Assembly: GCF_949987535.1 (NCBI RefSeq)
Contig: NC_080080.1
Coordinates: 64,385,006 to 64,449,005, forward strand
Direction of reading: 5' to 3'
Source of the DNA: Balaenoptera acutorostrata
Taxonomy: Eukaryota > Chordata > Mammalia > Artiodactyla > Balaenopteridae
DNA length: 64,000 bases
The notes beneath the pieces are model-generated. The model made no database searches, was not told the DNA's origin, and saw only the letters and a program-made list of their open reading frames with translations. Numbering within the stretch: the first letter of the stretch is position 1; every line of letters begins with the position of its first letter. Made by a program: the position numbers and the translations under genes. Shown piece after piece: positions 63,793 to 64,000 of this stretch.

Positions 63793-64000
63793 CAAATATG
63801 CCAATTCTTAGGTGGTTTTGCCTTATCCTTTGGATGTGATTTTTAAAGTTAGAGCAGTGGTGATATAGTAAATGCTGAAATTTAGGCATAAATTCAACAC
63901 ATTCTACAGGTAAATAATGGGGCTACATATTTTTATGTTTTTAGTGTTTTTTTAAAAACCTATTCTGATCTTAGAGCTGTCATTAGCATTACTAGAGTTA

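Overview
This is a window of mammalian nuclear DNA, almost certainly from a cetacean. The main clue is about 27 copies of tRNA-derived SINEs of the cetacean/hippo/ruminant CHR type, in a long form (~300 bp) and a short form (~120 bp). They sit among L1, L2, MIR and MaLR-like fragments. The organism call rests on recalled repeat families, not on a search. The window contains no bacterial, phage or CRISPR features.

Three real protein-coding genes were found by joining exons across GT/AG splice sites. They lie in the same order as on human 8q21. (1) LY96 (MD-2, the LPS co-receptor of TLR4) is on the minus strand. Exons 1 to 3 are at 27889-27778, 15099-15010 and 10049-9921, and the last exons should lie beyond the left edge. 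(2) TMEM70 (mitochondrial ATP synthase assembly) is on the minus strand and complete in three exons: 40161-39952, 38673-38568 and 34271-33814, giving 257 residues. (3) ELOC (elongin C) is on the plus strand, with coding exons 55454-55457, 57709-57852 and 63385-63575. Its 112 residues appear identical to human elongin C. TMEM70 and ELOC are divergent, about 5.5 kb apart, each with its own CpG-rich promoter.

Layout: 1-9920 is LY96 intron 3, full of repeats. 9921-27889 is LY96 exons 1 to 3 with introns of 5.0 and 12.7 kb. 27890-33650 is the intergenic stretch. 33650-40450 is TMEM70. 40450-45650 is the divergent intergenic stretch. 45650-63800 is ELOC, with a large 5'-UTR intron.

The genes do not form a pathway. 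LY96 acts in innate immunity at the cell surface, TMEM70 in the mitochondrial inner membrane, and ELOC in cullin ubiquitin ligases and transcription elongation. I found no new multi-gene system. The most interesting items are a 5'-truncated L1 that carried about 770 bp of unique-looking sequence (3' transduction) between 20-bp target duplications inside an older L1; several nested retroposon insertions that can be dated relative to each other; a solo LTR with exact ends; and promoter motifs (duplicated ZNF143/THAP11-like boxes at ELOC, an NRF1-type box at TMEM70).
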